Assembly (NCBI RefSeq): GCF_008727715.1
Contig: NZ_CP044218.1
Span: 1,674,001-1,738,000 of the forward strand
Direction of reading: 5' to 3'
Source of the DNA: Mesorhizobium terrae
GTDB taxonomy: Bacteria; Pseudomonadota; Alphaproteobacteria; Rhizobiales; Rhizobiaceae
Length of the DNA stretch: 64,000 nt
A program made the position numbers and the translations under genes. The notes beneath the pieces were generated by a model that searched no databases, was not told the origin of the DNA, and was given only the letters and a program-made list of their open reading frames with translations. Positions 36,118-45,791 of the stretch are shown piece after piece. Position 1 is the stretch's first letter, and every line of letters begins with the position of its first letter.

Positions 36118-36965
36118 TGGGCCGTCGCGCACTGGCATTGCTCAAGGCGATCTCCACCTTCAAGGGAGGGATCTCCGGCACATTTCTCCTGCTGCTGGTG
36201 GTCGGCGCGCTGTTTGCGCCATGGCTGTCACCATATCCATACGACCAGCAGGACCTCGGGATCATGAACCAGGCTCCGTCGCTGACGCATCTGTTCGGCA
36301 CAGACGAATTCGGTCGCGACGTGCTGTCGCGGATGATCACCGGCGCGCGCACCTCGCTTTCGGTCAGCATCACGGCGATCGGCATCTCGGTGTTGCTCGG
36401 CTTGGTCCTCGGCGCGACCTGCGGCTATTTCGGCGGCGCGTTCGACCGCGCCGTGATGACCGTCGTCGACTTGACCTGGTCGTTCCCCGAAATCCTGATC
36501 GCGCTGATGCTGGTGGCGATCATCGGACCGGGACTGGAGGGCGTGGTGATCGCCATCGCCATCGCCTACCTCGCGCAGTTCACCAGGCTGACGCGCACCC
36601 AGATCATGTCGCTCAAGAGCGAGACCTATGTGGAGGCAACCGTCAGCCTCGGCGCCGGCCACACGCACATCCTGTTCTCGCATCTGTTGCCGAATGCGCT
36701 GGCGCCGGTGCTGGTGGCGGCGATGCTGGCAACCGGCGACGCCATCATCCTCGAGGCGACCCTTGGCTTCTTTGGCCTGGGCGCGCAGCCGCCGACGCCG
36801 AGCTGGGGCGCCATGATGAGCTCCGGCACGGCGCAACTGTTCATCGCACCCTGGGTGATCCTGCTGCCCGGTCTGGCGGTGGCGCTGACAGTGGTCTTCC
36901 TGAACCTCTTCGGCGACGCGGTGATCGCAGCGCTCGATGTCCGCACCAAGCTCAGGGACGCCTGA
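36114..36965 (+). CDS. dipeptide ABC transporter permease (DppC type)
   Basis: 283 residues with the OppC N-terminal helix (FLLLLVVGALFAPWLSPYPY), LFGTDEFGRDVLSRMITGAR, and a BPD permease core with the coupling region YVEATVSLGAGHTHILFSHL. Overlaps dppB by 4 bp; dppD starts 2 bp after its stop, so the cassette is tightly coupled. Confidence 0.93.
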   Translation: MMGRRALALLKAISTFKGGISGTFLLLLVVGALFAPWLSPYPYDQQDLGIMNQAPSLTHLFGTDEFGRDVLSRMITGARTSLSVSITAIGISVLLGLVLGATCGYFGGAFDRAVMTVVDLTWSFPEILIALMLVAIIGPGLEGVVIAIAIAYLAQFTRLTRTQIMSLKSETYVEATVSLGAGHTHILFSHLLPNALAPVLVAAMLATGDAIILEATLGFFGLGAQPPTPSWGAMMSSGTAQLFIAPWVILLPGLAVALTVVFLNLFGDAVIAALDVRTKLRDA

Positions 36966-36967
36966 AG

Positions 36968-37921
36968 ATGCTGCTGAATTTGGAAATGCTACGGATCAGG
37001 TTCGGTGCCTTTTCGCCAGTCGACGAAGTCACGCTGGGCGTCGATCGCGGCGAGATCCTCGGGATCGTGGGGGAATCCGGTTCGGGCAAGTCACTGACCG
37101 CAACCGCGATCATGGGTCTGCTGCCGCGCATTGGCGGCCAGGTCGCGGCCGGCAGCATCCGCTTCGATGGCGCCGAGCTCGTCGGCATGCCGGAACGGCA
37201 GCTGCGTCGGCTGCGCGGCGGACGCATCGCGCTGATCACGCAAAACCCGATGACCTCGCTCGATTCCATGATGCGGATCGGCCCGCAGATCGATCAGGCA
37301 GCTCGGCTGCACCTCGGTCTCGGCCGAAGTGCTGCCCGCGCCAGGAGCCTCGAGCTGATGGCAGACCTGCGCATCCCCGATCCCGCCTCGGTCTACAACC
37401 TGTTCCCGCACCAGCTTTCCGGCGGCATGAAGCAGCGCATCGTCATCGCCATGGCGCTTGCAGGCGACCCCGAGCTGTTGATCGCGGACGAGCCAACCAC
37501 TGCGCTCGACGTCACCGTCCAGGCACAGATCGTACAGATCCTCGTCGACCTCGTGCGGCAGCGAGGGCTGGGGCTGATCCTGATCACCCACGACATGGGC
37601 GTCGTTGCTCAGGCCTGCGATCGCGTCGCGGTGATGTATTGCGGCCGGGTGGTCGAGCTGGCGCAGGTCGACGCGCTGTTCCAGCATCCCCGGCACCCCT
37701 ACACCCAGGCGCTGATCCGCTGCATTCCGCGGCGGGACATGGCGCCGGGAACGATGACCGCCATCCCTGGCATCGTGCCAACAGCGATGACGCAGCCGCG
37801 CGGCTGCCGGTTCAACCCGCGTTGCACGCGCGCCGCGGATCGCTGTCGTGTGGAAATCCCCGAGCTTCGCGTCGGTGCAGGCGGCAACGGCGTTGCCTGC
37901 CATCTGGCGGAGGCAGCATGA
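36968..37921 (+). CDS. dipeptide ABC transporter ATP-binding protein (DppD type)
   Basis: 317 residues. Walker [15 protein letters not shown], signature [15 protein letters not shown], Walker [13 protein letters not shown], and H-loop [13 protein letters not shown]. The oligopeptide-type C-terminal extension contains a Cys cluster ([20 protein letters not shown]), as in OppD/DppD proteins with an Fe-S site. ATG 36968. Overlaps the DppF gene by 4 bp. Confidence 0.93.
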   Translation: MLLNLEMLRIRFGAFSPVDEVTLGVDRGEILGIVGESGSGKSLTATAIMGLLPRIGGQVAAGSIRFDGAELVGMPERQLRRLRGGRIALITQNPMTSLDSMMRIGPQIDQAARLHLGLGRSAARARSLELMADLRIPDPASVYNLFPHQLSGGMKQRIVIAMALAGDPELLIADEPTTALDVTVQAQIVQILVDLVRQRGLGLILITHDMGVVAQACDRVAVMYCGRVVELAQVDALFQHPRHPYTQALIRCIPRRDMAPGTMTAIPGIVPTAMTQPRGCRFNPRCTRAADRCRVEIPELRVGAGGNGVACHLAEAA

Positions 37922-38907
37922 GCGACCTTCTCACTGTCTCCGGGCTGAGCCGTCGTTTCGTCGATGGCGGGCTGTTGCGCAAGCGCAAGGTGTTCCATGC
38001 GGTCAGCGACGTTTCCTTCAACCTGAAGCGCGGCCAGATCCTCGGCGTCGTCGGCGAGTCCGGATGCGGCAAGTCCACCCTCGCCCGGCTTGTGCTGCGC
38101 CTGATCAGTCCAAGCGACGGCCAGGTCACCTTCGACGGGGTCGACATGGCCTCATTGTCGCGCGCAGATCTGCGCAGCCTGCGCCAGCGCATGCAGCTGG
38201 TTTTCCAGGATCCCTATTCGGCAATCGACCCGCGCTATTCGGTCAGGGACGCGTTGCTCGAGCCATTCCGGGTACAAGGGGTGAAAGCGAAGGCGCCCGA
38301 CGAAACCGTCGCTTCGCTGCTCGACATGGTCGGCCTCAACACCTCACTGGCGCAAAGCTATCCGCACCAGCTTTCCGGCGGTCAGAAGCAGCGCGTCGGC
38401 ATCGCCCGGGCGCTGGCGCTCAATCCGTCGCTGGTGGTGCTCGACGAGCCGACGGCGTCGCTCGACGTTTCCGTGCAGGCCCAGATCGTTTCGCTGCTGG
38501 AGCGGCTGCGCCAGGACCTCGGGCTGACATATCTGTTCATCTCTCACGACCTCGGCCTGGTGCGCTATTTCTGCGACCAGGTGCTGGTCATGTATCTTGG
38601 CCGTGTCGTGGAAATGATGCCAAGCGATGCCGAGCCCGCGCATCCCTACACCCGCGCGCTTCTCGACAGCACGTTCGAGCCCGACCCCCGCCAGCGCCGC
38701 GCGATCACGCGGCTCTCGGGTGAAGTCCCCAGCGGCTACGACCTGCCGGCCGGGTGCGCCTTCGCCAATCGCTGCCCGCGCGTCTCCGACCTCTGCCGCC
38801 GGACGCTGCCGCCGCTCTCGGTGCAAGCGAACGGGCAGCAGGTGGCCTGCCATCATCCGCTCGTCAGTGCGACCGCGGAGACCGCCGAACGCAGATCGGT
38901 CGCGTGA
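37918..38907 (+). CDS. dipeptide ABC transporter ATP-binding protein (DppF type)
   Basis: 329 residues. Walker A GESGCGKSTLARLV, Q-loop VFQDPYSAIDPRYSVRD, signature LSGGQKQRVGIARAL, Walker B LVVLDEPTASLD, and H-loop ISHDLGLVRYFCD. The C-terminal Cys motif AGCAFANRCPRVSDLCRRTL resembles that of DppF/OppF. Pairs with DppD. The S12 hydrolase gene follows 11 bp later. Confidence 0.93.
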   Translation: MSDLLTVSGLSRRFVDGGLLRKRKVFHAVSDVSFNLKRGQILGVVGESGCGKSTLARLVLRLISPSDGQVTFDGVDMASLSRADLRSLRQRMQLVFQDPYSAIDPRYSVRDALLEPFRVQGVKAKAPDETVASLLDMVGLNTSLAQSYPHQLSGGQKQRVGIARALALNPSLVVLDEPTASLDVSVQAQIVSLLERLRQDLGLTYLFISHDLGLVRYFCDQVLVMYLGRVVEMMPSDAEPAHPYTRALLDSTFEPDPRQRRAITRLSGEVPSGYDLPAGCAFANRCPRVSDLCRRTLPPLSVQANGQQVACHHPLVSATAETAERRSVA

Positions 38908-38918
38908 GGAAGACAACC

Positions 38919-40280
38919 ATGAGCCACACTGAAGAGCTTGACCGCTACCTGCAGGCGGAGATCGAAAACAGCCAGGTGCCTGGTCTCGGCGTCGCCATCG
39001 TCGGCAATGGTGAGATCATCCACCTTGCCGGCTACGGCCTGGCCAATGTCGAGAACAACACCCCGGTCTCCCCCGATACGGTTTTCCATTCCGGCTCGAC
39101 CGGCAAGATGTTCACCGCAACATCGGTTCTGTTCCTGCTGCAGGATGGCCGCATCGGACTGGACGACCAGATCCTGACCTATATCCCCGAGGGGCCGCAA
39201 AGCTGGGTGGGCATCACTATCCGCCATCTGCTTTCGATGATGGCCGGGCTGGGCAATTTCGAGATCGCCTTCGAACCAACCGAGGATCGGGACGGCATCG
39301 TTCATTACAATCTTTGGCAGGACCACAGCGACCAGCAGCTGATCAACCTGGCGCGGCGTTCGCCGCTGCTCCACGCCCCGGGCGAAGGCTATCGCTACAG
39401 CAACACCGGCTACATGCTTGCCGCCATCATCGTCGCCCGCGTCTCCGGCAAGCCCTACTACGAACTGTTACGCGAACGCCTTTTCGGACCGATAGGCATG
39501 GCGACGGCGCGCGACGCATCTTGGTACGACATCGTGCCCAACCGCGCCGCTGGCCACTGCATTCGCGACGGGCGCCTCGAAAACCGCTACTGGGCCGCAC
39601 CCACCCTGCAGCGCACCGGCGACGGCGGGCTCTATTATTCGCCACGGGACATCGCCCGTTGGCTGCTGGAGCTGGACGATCCCAAGGTGCTGAACCACGA
39701 TCTCATTGACCTGATGTCCAACCCCGTGCCGATGCGCAATGGCCAGTTTTCGTTCAACAGCTACGGGCTGGGCTGGCAGAACTCCGAACTGCGCGGCCAT
39801 CGCAAGATCCGGCACGGCGGCACATGGGATGGCTTCCGCGCCGAGATCGCGCGCTTCCCCTCGCGCAAATTGTCGGTCTGTGTTTTCGCCAACACCGATG
39901 AAGCCCAGGTTGCACGCATCGCCCAGAAGATCGCGGGCATCATCGATCCCGCGCTTTCTCCATACGAACCGATCCCGGACGACGATGCCGGGCAGACGCA
40001 ACGAGACCGCGAGCTGCTGCAGGCGATCGTCGAACGCCGCGCACCGCGCCAGGCTTTTGCCGATGAGACATGGCGCCTGTGGAACAATAGCTGGTTCGAG
40101 CAGATCGCATCGACGGGAATTGTGGTTGCCGGCAATCCGCTCGAACTCACCCACCATGAAGGGGACGCCGCATCCCATCTGAGGCGCTATCGCATGGGAC
40201 TGGGCGGTTACTTCCTGCACTGGTCGATCATACGCGGCGGCGACGGCCGTATCGGCGAAATGCGGTTCCACATGGAGTAG
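38919..40280 (+). CDS. serine hydrolase of the beta-lactamase/S12 (D-aminopeptidase-like) family, copy 2
   Basis: 453 residues, no signal peptide. Catalytic motifs S60-T-G-K63 (FHSGSTGKMF), Y160-S-N162 and HGG in KIRHGGTWDGF. The same extra C-terminal domain as copy 1 ends GRIGEMRFHME. Roughly 55-60% identical to copy 1 by eye. ATG 38919 follows GAGGAAG, 11 bp after dppF, so it is the last gene of the transport operon. Expected to hydrolyse the imported compound in the cytoplasm. Whether it is a D-aminopeptidase, amidase or esterase cannot be told from sequence. Confidence 0.88.
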   Translation: MSHTEELDRYLQAEIENSQVPGLGVAIVGNGEIIHLAGYGLANVENNTPVSPDTVFHSGSTGKMFTATSVLFLLQDGRIGLDDQILTYIPEGPQSWVGITIRHLLSMMAGLGNFEIAFEPTEDRDGIVHYNLWQDHSDQQLINLARRSPLLHAPGEGYRYSNTGYMLAAIIVARVSGKPYYELLRERLFGPIGMATARDASWYDIVPNRAAGHCIRDGRLENRYWAAPTLQRTGDGGLYYSPRDIARWLLELDDPKVLNHDLIDLMSNPVPMRNGQFSFNSYGLGWQNSELRGHRKIRHGGTWDGFRAEIARFPSRKLSVCVFANTDEAQVARIAQKIAGIIDPALSPYEPIPDDDAGQTQRDRELLQAIVERRAPRQAFADETWRLWNNSWFEQIASTGIVVAGNPLELTHHEGDAASHLRRYRMGLGGYFLHWSIIRGGDGRIGEMRFHME

Positions 40281-40428
40281 CCAGAACCCGGGGCCGCTGC
40301 CTGGCCAGTGCGGCAAGGTAGGCCCCACTTCACCCCAACCGTCAAATGCGCGCGCCATCGTCGCGGTGTCACCGAAGCGCACGCGCCCGACCAATCCGAA
40401 ACGCCCGAAACTGTCCGGAGACATGACA

Positions 40429-41919
40429 ATGAGCTTTCGTGTTCTAACCGCAGAATTCGCACATGAGACCAACACGTTCAGCGTGCGAAAGACCAATTAC
40501 GAAGCCTTCATGGTCGAGGGCGTGCTGTTCGGCGACGACGCCATCCGCGCCCGGGGCGAGGCGAACACGGAGATCGGAGGCTTCCTCGACATCGGACGGA
40601 AATATGGCTGGACGATCCAGCACGTCCTCTCCACCGCCGCCGAGCCGGCGGGGCCGGTGACGCGCGACGCCTTCGACCGCATCGGCGGCGCCATCGTCCA
40701 GGCGGCGGTCGAGCGCAAGGGCGAGCTCGACGGCATCCTGCTCGGCCTGCACGGCGCGATGGTCACCGACTTTTCGCCAGACGGCGAAGGCGAATTGCTG
40801 GCGCGGTTGCGCGCTGTCGTCGGCCCGAATCTACCTATTGCCGTCACGCTCGACCCGCATGCCAATGTCACCGCCAGAATGTGCGAGCACGCCGACATCC
40901 TGATCTCGTTCAAGACCTATCCGCATATCGACATGCGCGACATCGCCCGCCACGCCGGCGAGGTGTTGCAACGCACGATGGCCGGCGAGATTCGCCCAAA
41001 AACGCTTCTCGCGCGTCGACCGATGCTGGAGGAGGCCAATGCCGGCCGTACCGACATCGGTCCGATGGTTGAGTGGATCGCCAGGGCACGCGCCCACGAG
41101 AAGACATCCGGCGCGCTCGCCGTCAGCATCAACGGCGCCTTCCCCAATGCCGACATCGCCGAAGTCGGCCCGACAGTGCTTGTCACCTATGACGGCGATC
41201 CGGCACGCCATCAGGTCTTCGCCGAAGGCATTGCCGACGAAATCTGGGACAACCGTTTCAACGTCCTCAACACCTTCCACACGGTAACGGAGGCTGCCGA
41301 GATCGCGCGCGGCTACAGCGGTGACCATCCGCTGATCATCGCCGACTACGCCGACAATCCCGGCGCCGGTGGTTATGGCGATGCGACGGCCCTGCTCGGT
41401 GCGTTGCTGGACGCCGGCATCGACAACGCCTGCTTCGGCCCGATCGTCGATCCGGAGACGGCCAACCAACTCCATCGCGCCACCGTCGGAGACACGGTCC
41501 AGCTGACACTTGGCGGCAAGACCGATCCGCGTTTCGGCGGCGATCCGCTCGAAGTCACCGGCAAGCTGCTTGTCATCAGCGACGGCAAGCTCATCGGCGA
41601 CGGCGAACAGCTGGGTGGCCTCGAATTCAGCTTCGGCCCGACGGCCGTGGTGCAGATCGACGGCATTGCAGTGCTTGTCGTCACCGAACCGTCACAGATG
41701 CGCGACCTCCAGCAGTTCCGAGCCTTCGGCATCGATCCCGCCCGGCATCGCGTCGTCGGGCTCAAGTCGATGCAGCATTTCCGCGCTGCCTTCGAGCCCA
41801 TCGCCGGCAAGGTGATCGTCTGCGACAGCGGCGCGCTCTGCACCATGGACTATGCGAGGATGCCCTATCGCAACGTCTCGCGCCCGATCTTCCCACTCGA
41901 CCGCGACATGGCGCTTTGA
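40429..41919 (+). CDS. M81-family metallopeptidase (MlrC/microcystinase C-like)
   Basis: 496 residues, full length for the MlrC family (DUF1485 plus C-terminal MlrC domain). Features: AEFAHETNTFSVRKTNYEAF near the N terminus, DGILLGLHGAMVTD, VTLDPHANVTARM, SFKTYPHIDMRD and IADYADNPGAGGYGDATALL; the conserved His/Asp residues are candidate metal ligands. MlrC cleaves linearised microcystin fragments with unusual amino acids. ATG 40429 is chosen because GGAG is 8 bp upstream; the ATG at 40423 is too close. Same strand, 148 bp after the S12 hydrolase. Probably a peptidase or amidase for the same imported substrate class. Confidence 0.9.
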   Translation: MSFRVLTAEFAHETNTFSVRKTNYEAFMVEGVLFGDDAIRARGEANTEIGGFLDIGRKYGWTIQHVLSTAAEPAGPVTRDAFDRIGGAIVQAAVERKGELDGILLGLHGAMVTDFSPDGEGELLARLRAVVGPNLPIAVTLDPHANVTARMCEHADILISFKTYPHIDMRDIARHAGEVLQRTMAGEIRPKTLLARRPMLEEANAGRTDIGPMVEWIARARAHEKTSGALAVSINGAFPNADIAEVGPTVLVTYDGDPARHQVFAEGIADEIWDNRFNVLNTFHTVTEAAEIARGYSGDHPLIIADYADNPGAGGYGDATALLGALLDAGIDNACFGPIVDPETANQLHRATVGDTVQLTLGGKTDPRFGGDPLEVTGKLLVISDGKLIGDGEQLGGLEFSFGPTAVVQIDGIAVLVVTEPSQMRDLQQFRAFGIDPARHRVVGLKSMQHFRAAFEPIAGKVIVCDSGALCTMDYARMPYRNVSRPIFPLDRDMAL

Positions 41920-42023
41920 ACCATGGCGATGACCAGCGATTTTTGGCAATGACACACCACGGCAAAGTCGGTCTCGAACCCATGGTGCCTTCGCTTGACG
42001 ACGCCCCAGCAAGCGAGCGGCCG

Positions 42024-43283
42024 ATGACGGAGCAGCAGACCTGTCGGGCCGACGTACTCGTGCTCGGCGCCGGCATCATCGGCGTGTCGGTTGCGCTGCA
42101 CCTACAGCAGCGCGGCCGCTCCGTCATCCTTGTTGACCGTCGCGGCGCCGGCGAGGAAACGAGCTACGGCAATGCCGGCCTGATCGAACGCTCGAGCGTC
42201 GTTCCCTACGGCGCGCCGCGCGAACTGACGAAGCTGTTGCGCTACGCATTCAACCGTTCGGCAGACGTACATTTCGACTGGCTTCACCTGCCGCGCATCG
42301 CCCCCTGGCTGTGGCGTTTCTGGCGAGAGTCGGCACCGAAGCGCCTGGCGCGCGCCGCAGCCGACATGCGCCCGCTGATCGAGCAATCGGTGATCGAGCA
42401 CGAAGCACTGATGACAGCGGCAGGCGCATTGCCGCGATTGCGCAAGACCGGCTGGATCGAAGGCTACCGAAGCGAACGCACCTTCGAACAAGCGCGAACC
42501 GCCGCCGAAGCCCTGCAACCATTCGGCCTCAACTACGCATTTCTCGACCGGGCAGAACTGAGCCGGCGCGAGCCACATCTCTCCGACACCCTAATGGGCG
42601 CTGTTCACTGGCTCGATCCCGCCACCGTCGCTGACCCCGGCGCGCTGGTGAAGGCTTATGCCGAGCACTTCGTCGCCCAAGGCCGCGCGTTCCTGCACGG
42701 AGATGCCAGCCGGCTGCGGCGGGACGACAATAAATGGAGCATCGCCACAGAGGATGGACCTATCCAGGCGCGCGAGGTGGTGGTGGCACTCGGGCCCTGG
42801 TCCGGCGCGGTCTGCCGTTCGCTCGGCTATACCGTCCCGCTTGCTATGAAGCGCGGCTACCACGTTCATTTCAAAACAGACGCCGACGCATCCCTCAATC
42901 ATCCCGTCGTCGACGTCGATGCCGGTTTCCTGCTGGCGCCGATGACCCGGGGCATAAGGCTGACCACAGGCGTCGAATTCGCGCCGCGCGACCGGCGGCC
43001 GAACCCGGTCCAGCTCGACAATACCGAGCCGCTGGCACGCGAGATCTTCCCGCTCGGCCAGCGCATTGAACCGACCCCCTGGATGGGCTCGCGACCATGC
43101 CTGCCCGACATGCGACCAGTGATCGGACGCGGCTTTCGGCACAAAGGGCTGTGGTTCGCCTTCGGCCACAATCATCACGGCCTGACGCTCGGCCCGGTCA
43201 CCGGACGCCTGCTTGCCGAGATGATGACCGGCACGCCGACATTCACCAATCCGTCCCCCTACGCCCTGGAGCGCTTCGGCTAG
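42024..43283 (+). CDS. FAD-dependent oxidoreductase (DadA/D-amino-acid dehydrogenase-like)
   Basis: About 419 residues of the DAO superfamily. The FAD-binding Rossmann motif VLVLGAGIIGVSVALHLQQ is at the N terminus, followed by VDRRGAGEETSYGNAGLIE as in DadA. The C-terminal PWMGSRPCLPDMRPVIGR and FAFGHNHHGLTLGPVTGRLL are typical of the D-amino-acid dehydrogenase branch. The start is uncertain: ATG 42024 gives the usual short lead before the Rossmann fold, but the frame stays open back to a TTG at 41916 overlapping the M81 stop. Likely oxidises a released (D-)amino acid to the imino acid. Confidence 0.85.
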   Translation: MTEQQTCRADVLVLGAGIIGVSVALHLQQRGRSVILVDRRGAGEETSYGNAGLIERSSVVPYGAPRELTKLLRYAFNRSADVHFDWLHLPRIAPWLWRFWRESAPKRLARAAADMRPLIEQSVIEHEALMTAAGALPRLRKTGWIEGYRSERTFEQARTAAEALQPFGLNYAFLDRAELSRREPHLSDTLMGAVHWLDPATVADPGALVKAYAEHFVAQGRAFLHGDASRLRRDDNKWSIATEDGPIQAREVVVALGPWSGAVCRSLGYTVPLAMKRGYHVHFKTDADASLNHPVVDVDAGFLLAPMTRGIRLTTGVEFAPRDRRPNPVQLDNTEPLAREIFPLGQRIEPTPWMGSRPCLPDMRPVIGRGFRHKGLWFAFGHNHHGLTLGPVTGRLLAEMMTGTPTFTNPSPYALERFG

Positions 43284-43638
43284 CGGCGCCAGGGGTGCTT
43301 CCTCGCCGGATTGATGAAGAGACCCGTCTGGAGAGCCGGCGACCGGCAAGATGGCCGCTTGGGCCATCCATCGACAGCGATCGCGGCGTGGTTTCACCGA
43401 GTGGAAGCCGCGAGCGTGCAAATTTGCGCGTGGCTGTAGCCCCCATTTCTGGCAGCTAATCGCACGCCTTGTCCAAGACCTGGGCTTACTGATCCAGAAT
43501 ACGTTCACACGGTGATGCGTGAAGTGCCCCTGAAGGATGACGAAATCAGGGTCAGGAGATCAAAGGCAACGCTCGCCAAAGCGGCATCCAAAGGCCCGGT
43601 TAAAACCTTACCTGCAGTTTTCTCTGTTTATTGAAGAA
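43284..43638. other. intergenic region at the 3' side of tRNA-Arg, no supported gene
   Basis: 355 bp between the oxidoreductase stop and the tRNA 3' end. A 39-residue rightward frame (43515-43634, starts MREVPLKDDEIRVRR) has no recognised family and no clear ribosome-binding site. No integrase or att-like duplication is visible. Confidence 0.4.
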
Positions 43639-43715
43639 TGGCGCGCCCGAAGAGATTCGAACTCCTGACCCCCAGATTCGTAGTCTGGTGCTCTATCCAG
43701 CTGAGCTACGGGCGC
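43639..43715 (-). tRNA. tRNA-Arg (anticodon ACG)
   Basis: 77 nt, reading leftward from GCGCCCG. Acceptor stem GCGCCCG/CGGGCGC (7 bp), D arm GCTC...GAGC, anticodon stem CCAGA/TCTGG with loop CTACGAA (anticodon ACG), T arm with TTCGAAT, discriminator G and encoded CCA. The A34 of this isoacceptor is normally deaminated to inosine by TadA, reading CGU/CGC/CGA. Confidence 0.97.
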
Positions 43716-43860
43716 GCAACAGGCCTTGCCTGACGTCGCTACGTTGCCGGTTTTGCCGCCGGCCACGACGCGAGGAGTTCCCTAACGACTCAAATTCCGA
43801 AATGCAAGCCAATCGATGGAAAAGTTTTGCCGTCGTCACGACACCTGGCTGGAAAGCGCG

Positions 43861-45360
43861 TCAGGCCGGGCGCCTGAGGCCACGACGGGCACGGTCGAGA
43901 CTGACCGGCTGGTCGGGGATGGTTACCGAAAAGACGGTACGGCCGCCGATGCTCTCAAGAAGCTCCAGCCTGCCGCCATGGGCGCGGACGAGTTCCTGCG
44001 CGATTGCCAGACCGAGGCCGGTACCGCCGCTGCGCGCCGAGCCACGGAAGGCGACGAACAGGTTTTCGCGCGCCTTGGGCGGTAGCCCCGGACCGGTATC
44101 GGTGACCAGGATCTGGCAGACGCCGCCCATGCGCTCGGCCGAGACGGCCAACCGCCGCACCAGGACGCCGTCGGCATCGGTCGCCATGGCCTGGACGGCG
44201 TTGCGCGCCAGATTGGTCAGCACGCGGAACAGCTGGTCGGAATCGGCGTCCACCTCGAAACCGGTGTCGACCATGTTTTCGAACTCGATGCCGGCGCCGA
44301 TGTCGAGCAGGCCATGCACTTCTTCCACCAGTTGATGCAGCCGCAATACGCGGCGGGCCGGCGGCGCCTCTTGGGCGCGACCATAGGCCAGCACACCCTC
44401 CGTATAGGAGACGGCGCGGTCCAACGCCCTGAGCAGCTTGGGCGCGAAGGCCTGTACGCTGGCGTCCTTAACCTGGCGCAGGCGGTCGGAAAGGAGCTGC
44501 GCGGAAGCCAGAACATTGCGCATGTCGTGGTTGATCTTCGACACGGCGAGGCCGAGATCGGCCAGATGTTTCTGCTCGGCCAGCATCTTTTGCAGCCGTT
44601 CCTGCATCTGCGACAGTTCACGCTCGGCGACGCCGATCTCGTCGGCGCGGGCGGCCGGATGGATGATGCGCGACGGGTCGTCAGGAGCCTCCGAGAAGGA
44701 CAGCATCGAGCGCGTCATGGCGCGCACCGGGCGGATCATGATGCGGTAGACAGCGGCATAGACCAGCATGGCGGAAAACACCGAGATCAGCAGCGCGATC
44801 AGGGCGATGTTGCGCGAGAAGGAGAGCATGGCCGCGCGCAGGCGGTAGTCGCGCATGATCAGCTCGAACTCGCGGTTGTTCTCGCCGACCGGGCCGAAGA
44901 CGCGCAATGTGCGATCGCCGCCGAAGAACAAAGTGTTGAGTGCGCCGGTGAGCTGCGCGACCATGCCGGTATTGGCGACATCGATGTGCTCGTCCACACG
45001 CGGCGGCATAGAGGCCACGGCAAGCAGGCGCGAGACGTCGCCGTCGCGCACCGCGATCGCCTTCGCGCCGATTGCCATCAACAGGTCGTCCTGGGCGGTG
45101 CGCGAAAGCGAGGCCGGATCGCCTTCGATGAGCACCACTGAAACCGCCGCCGCGGTGTTGAGGCGCTCGCGCAGCCAGCGCATTCGGTAGTCGGCGATCG
45201 ACGGCAGGAAAATCAGCACTTCGGCCAGAAGCACGAAGATGATCGTGAGCAGGATGAGCTTGGCCGAAAGTCCGCGCGACAGCGGTACGGCGCGCGAGCC
45301 GCCGCCATGCGCCGGGCCGGAGCGCGCGCCGCTTTCATTGGTGGAAGGTTCGACGCTCAT
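43861..45360 (-). CDS. membrane sensor histidine kinase
   Basis: About 499 residues. First membrane helix LILLTIIFVLLAEVLIFL (about 30-48), a periplasmic domain of about 150 residues, second helix IALIALLISVFSAMLVYAAV, a HAMP-like segment (RIMIRPVRAMTRSMLSFSEA), and a coiled coil. The phospho-acceptor region is VSKINHDMRNVLASAQLLSD, an HDMRN variant of the H-box. ATP-binding boxes follow: LTNLARNAVQAM, VTDTGPGLPPKAREN and GTGLGLAIAQELVRAHGG. No response regulator gene is adjacent, so it is an orphan kinase here. ATG 45360 gives this start. Signal unknown. Confidence 0.88.
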   Translation of the reverse strand: MSVEPSTNESGARSGPAHGGGSRAVPLSRGLSAKLILLTIIFVLLAEVLIFLPSIADYRMRWLRERLNTAAAVSVVLIEGDPASLSRTAQDDLLMAIGAKAIAVRDGDVSRLLAVASMPPRVDEHIDVANTGMVAQLTGALNTLFFGGDRTLRVFGPVGENNREFELIMRDYRLRAAMLSFSRNIALIALLISVFSAMLVYAAVYRIMIRPVRAMTRSMLSFSEAPDDPSRIIHPAARADEIGVAERELSQMQERLQKMLAEQKHLADLGLAVSKINHDMRNVLASAQLLSDRLRQVKDASVQAFAPKLLRALDRAVSYTEGVLAYGRAQEAPPARRVLRLHQLVEEVHGLLDIGAGIEFENMVDTGFEVDADSDQLFRVLTNLARNAVQAMATDADGVLVRRLAVSAERMGGVCQILVTDTGPGLPPKARENLFVAFRGSARSGGTGLGLAIAQELVRAHGGRLELLESIGGRTVFSVTIPDQPVSLDRARRGLRRPA

Positions 45361-45471
45361 ACGCCCAATGCCGATATGCCCTCGCATGCAAACTAGGCAA
45401 TTGCGGCATAATTTCCAGTTTGATGACCTGCGGAGCCAAATGACTGGCAATCTTTAGTCTGGCGCCCCGGA

Positions 45472-45500
45472 TTGACTCTGCAAAACCTTGTACATATAAG
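45472..45500 (+). promoter_or_regulatory. sigma-70-type promoter of rpmH-rnpA-yidC
   Basis: TTGACT (45472-45477), 17-bp spacer, TATAAG (45495-45500). Near consensus, as expected for a highly expressed ribosomal-protein operon. It leaves a GC-rich leader of about 115 nt before rpmH. Confidence 0.8.
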
Positions 45501-45622
45501 CCCCGCTCACGCTCGGGCCCTACGACCCGGCGCGGTTTCGGCCGCGCCAAACAAGGCCCGGCCAAGCTCCTGTTACAGAGTGACAGACACAAGAAGGGCC
45601 GCACACCGCGGTATTAAAACAA

Positions 45623-45757
45623 ATGAAGCGCACCTACCAACCCTCCAAGCTCGTCCGCAAGCGTCGTCACGGCTTCCGTGCCCGCATGGCCACCAAGGGC
45701 GGCCGCGGCGTCGTCGCAGCCCGCCGCAATCGTGGCCGCAAGCGGTTGTCCGCCTGA
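45623..45757 (+). CDS. rpmH: 50S ribosomal protein L34
   Basis: 44 residues, [20 protein letters not shown]..., ending [11 protein letters not shown]: the canonical, very basic L34. First gene of the rpmH-rnpA-yidC unit, with a near-consensus promoter 120 bp upstream and rnpA 34 bp downstream. Confidence 0.98.
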   Translation: MKRTYQPSKLVRKRRHGFRARMATKGGRGVVAARRNRGRKRLSA

Positions 45758-45791
45758 GCGGACACCACGACCGTTGTCCGCAAACAGCCCA

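Noticed and set aside
43550..43562. GGGTCAGGAG matching part of the tRNA-Arg sequence, possible attachment-site copy
   Set aside because: Only 10 bp, in the variable/T-arm region and not the 3' end used by integrases; chance match is likely.
43515..43634. 39-residue rightward frame at the tRNA-Arg 3' side as an integrase or recombinase remnant
   Set aside because: No recognisable catalytic residues, no clear ribosome-binding site, and no att duplication nearby.
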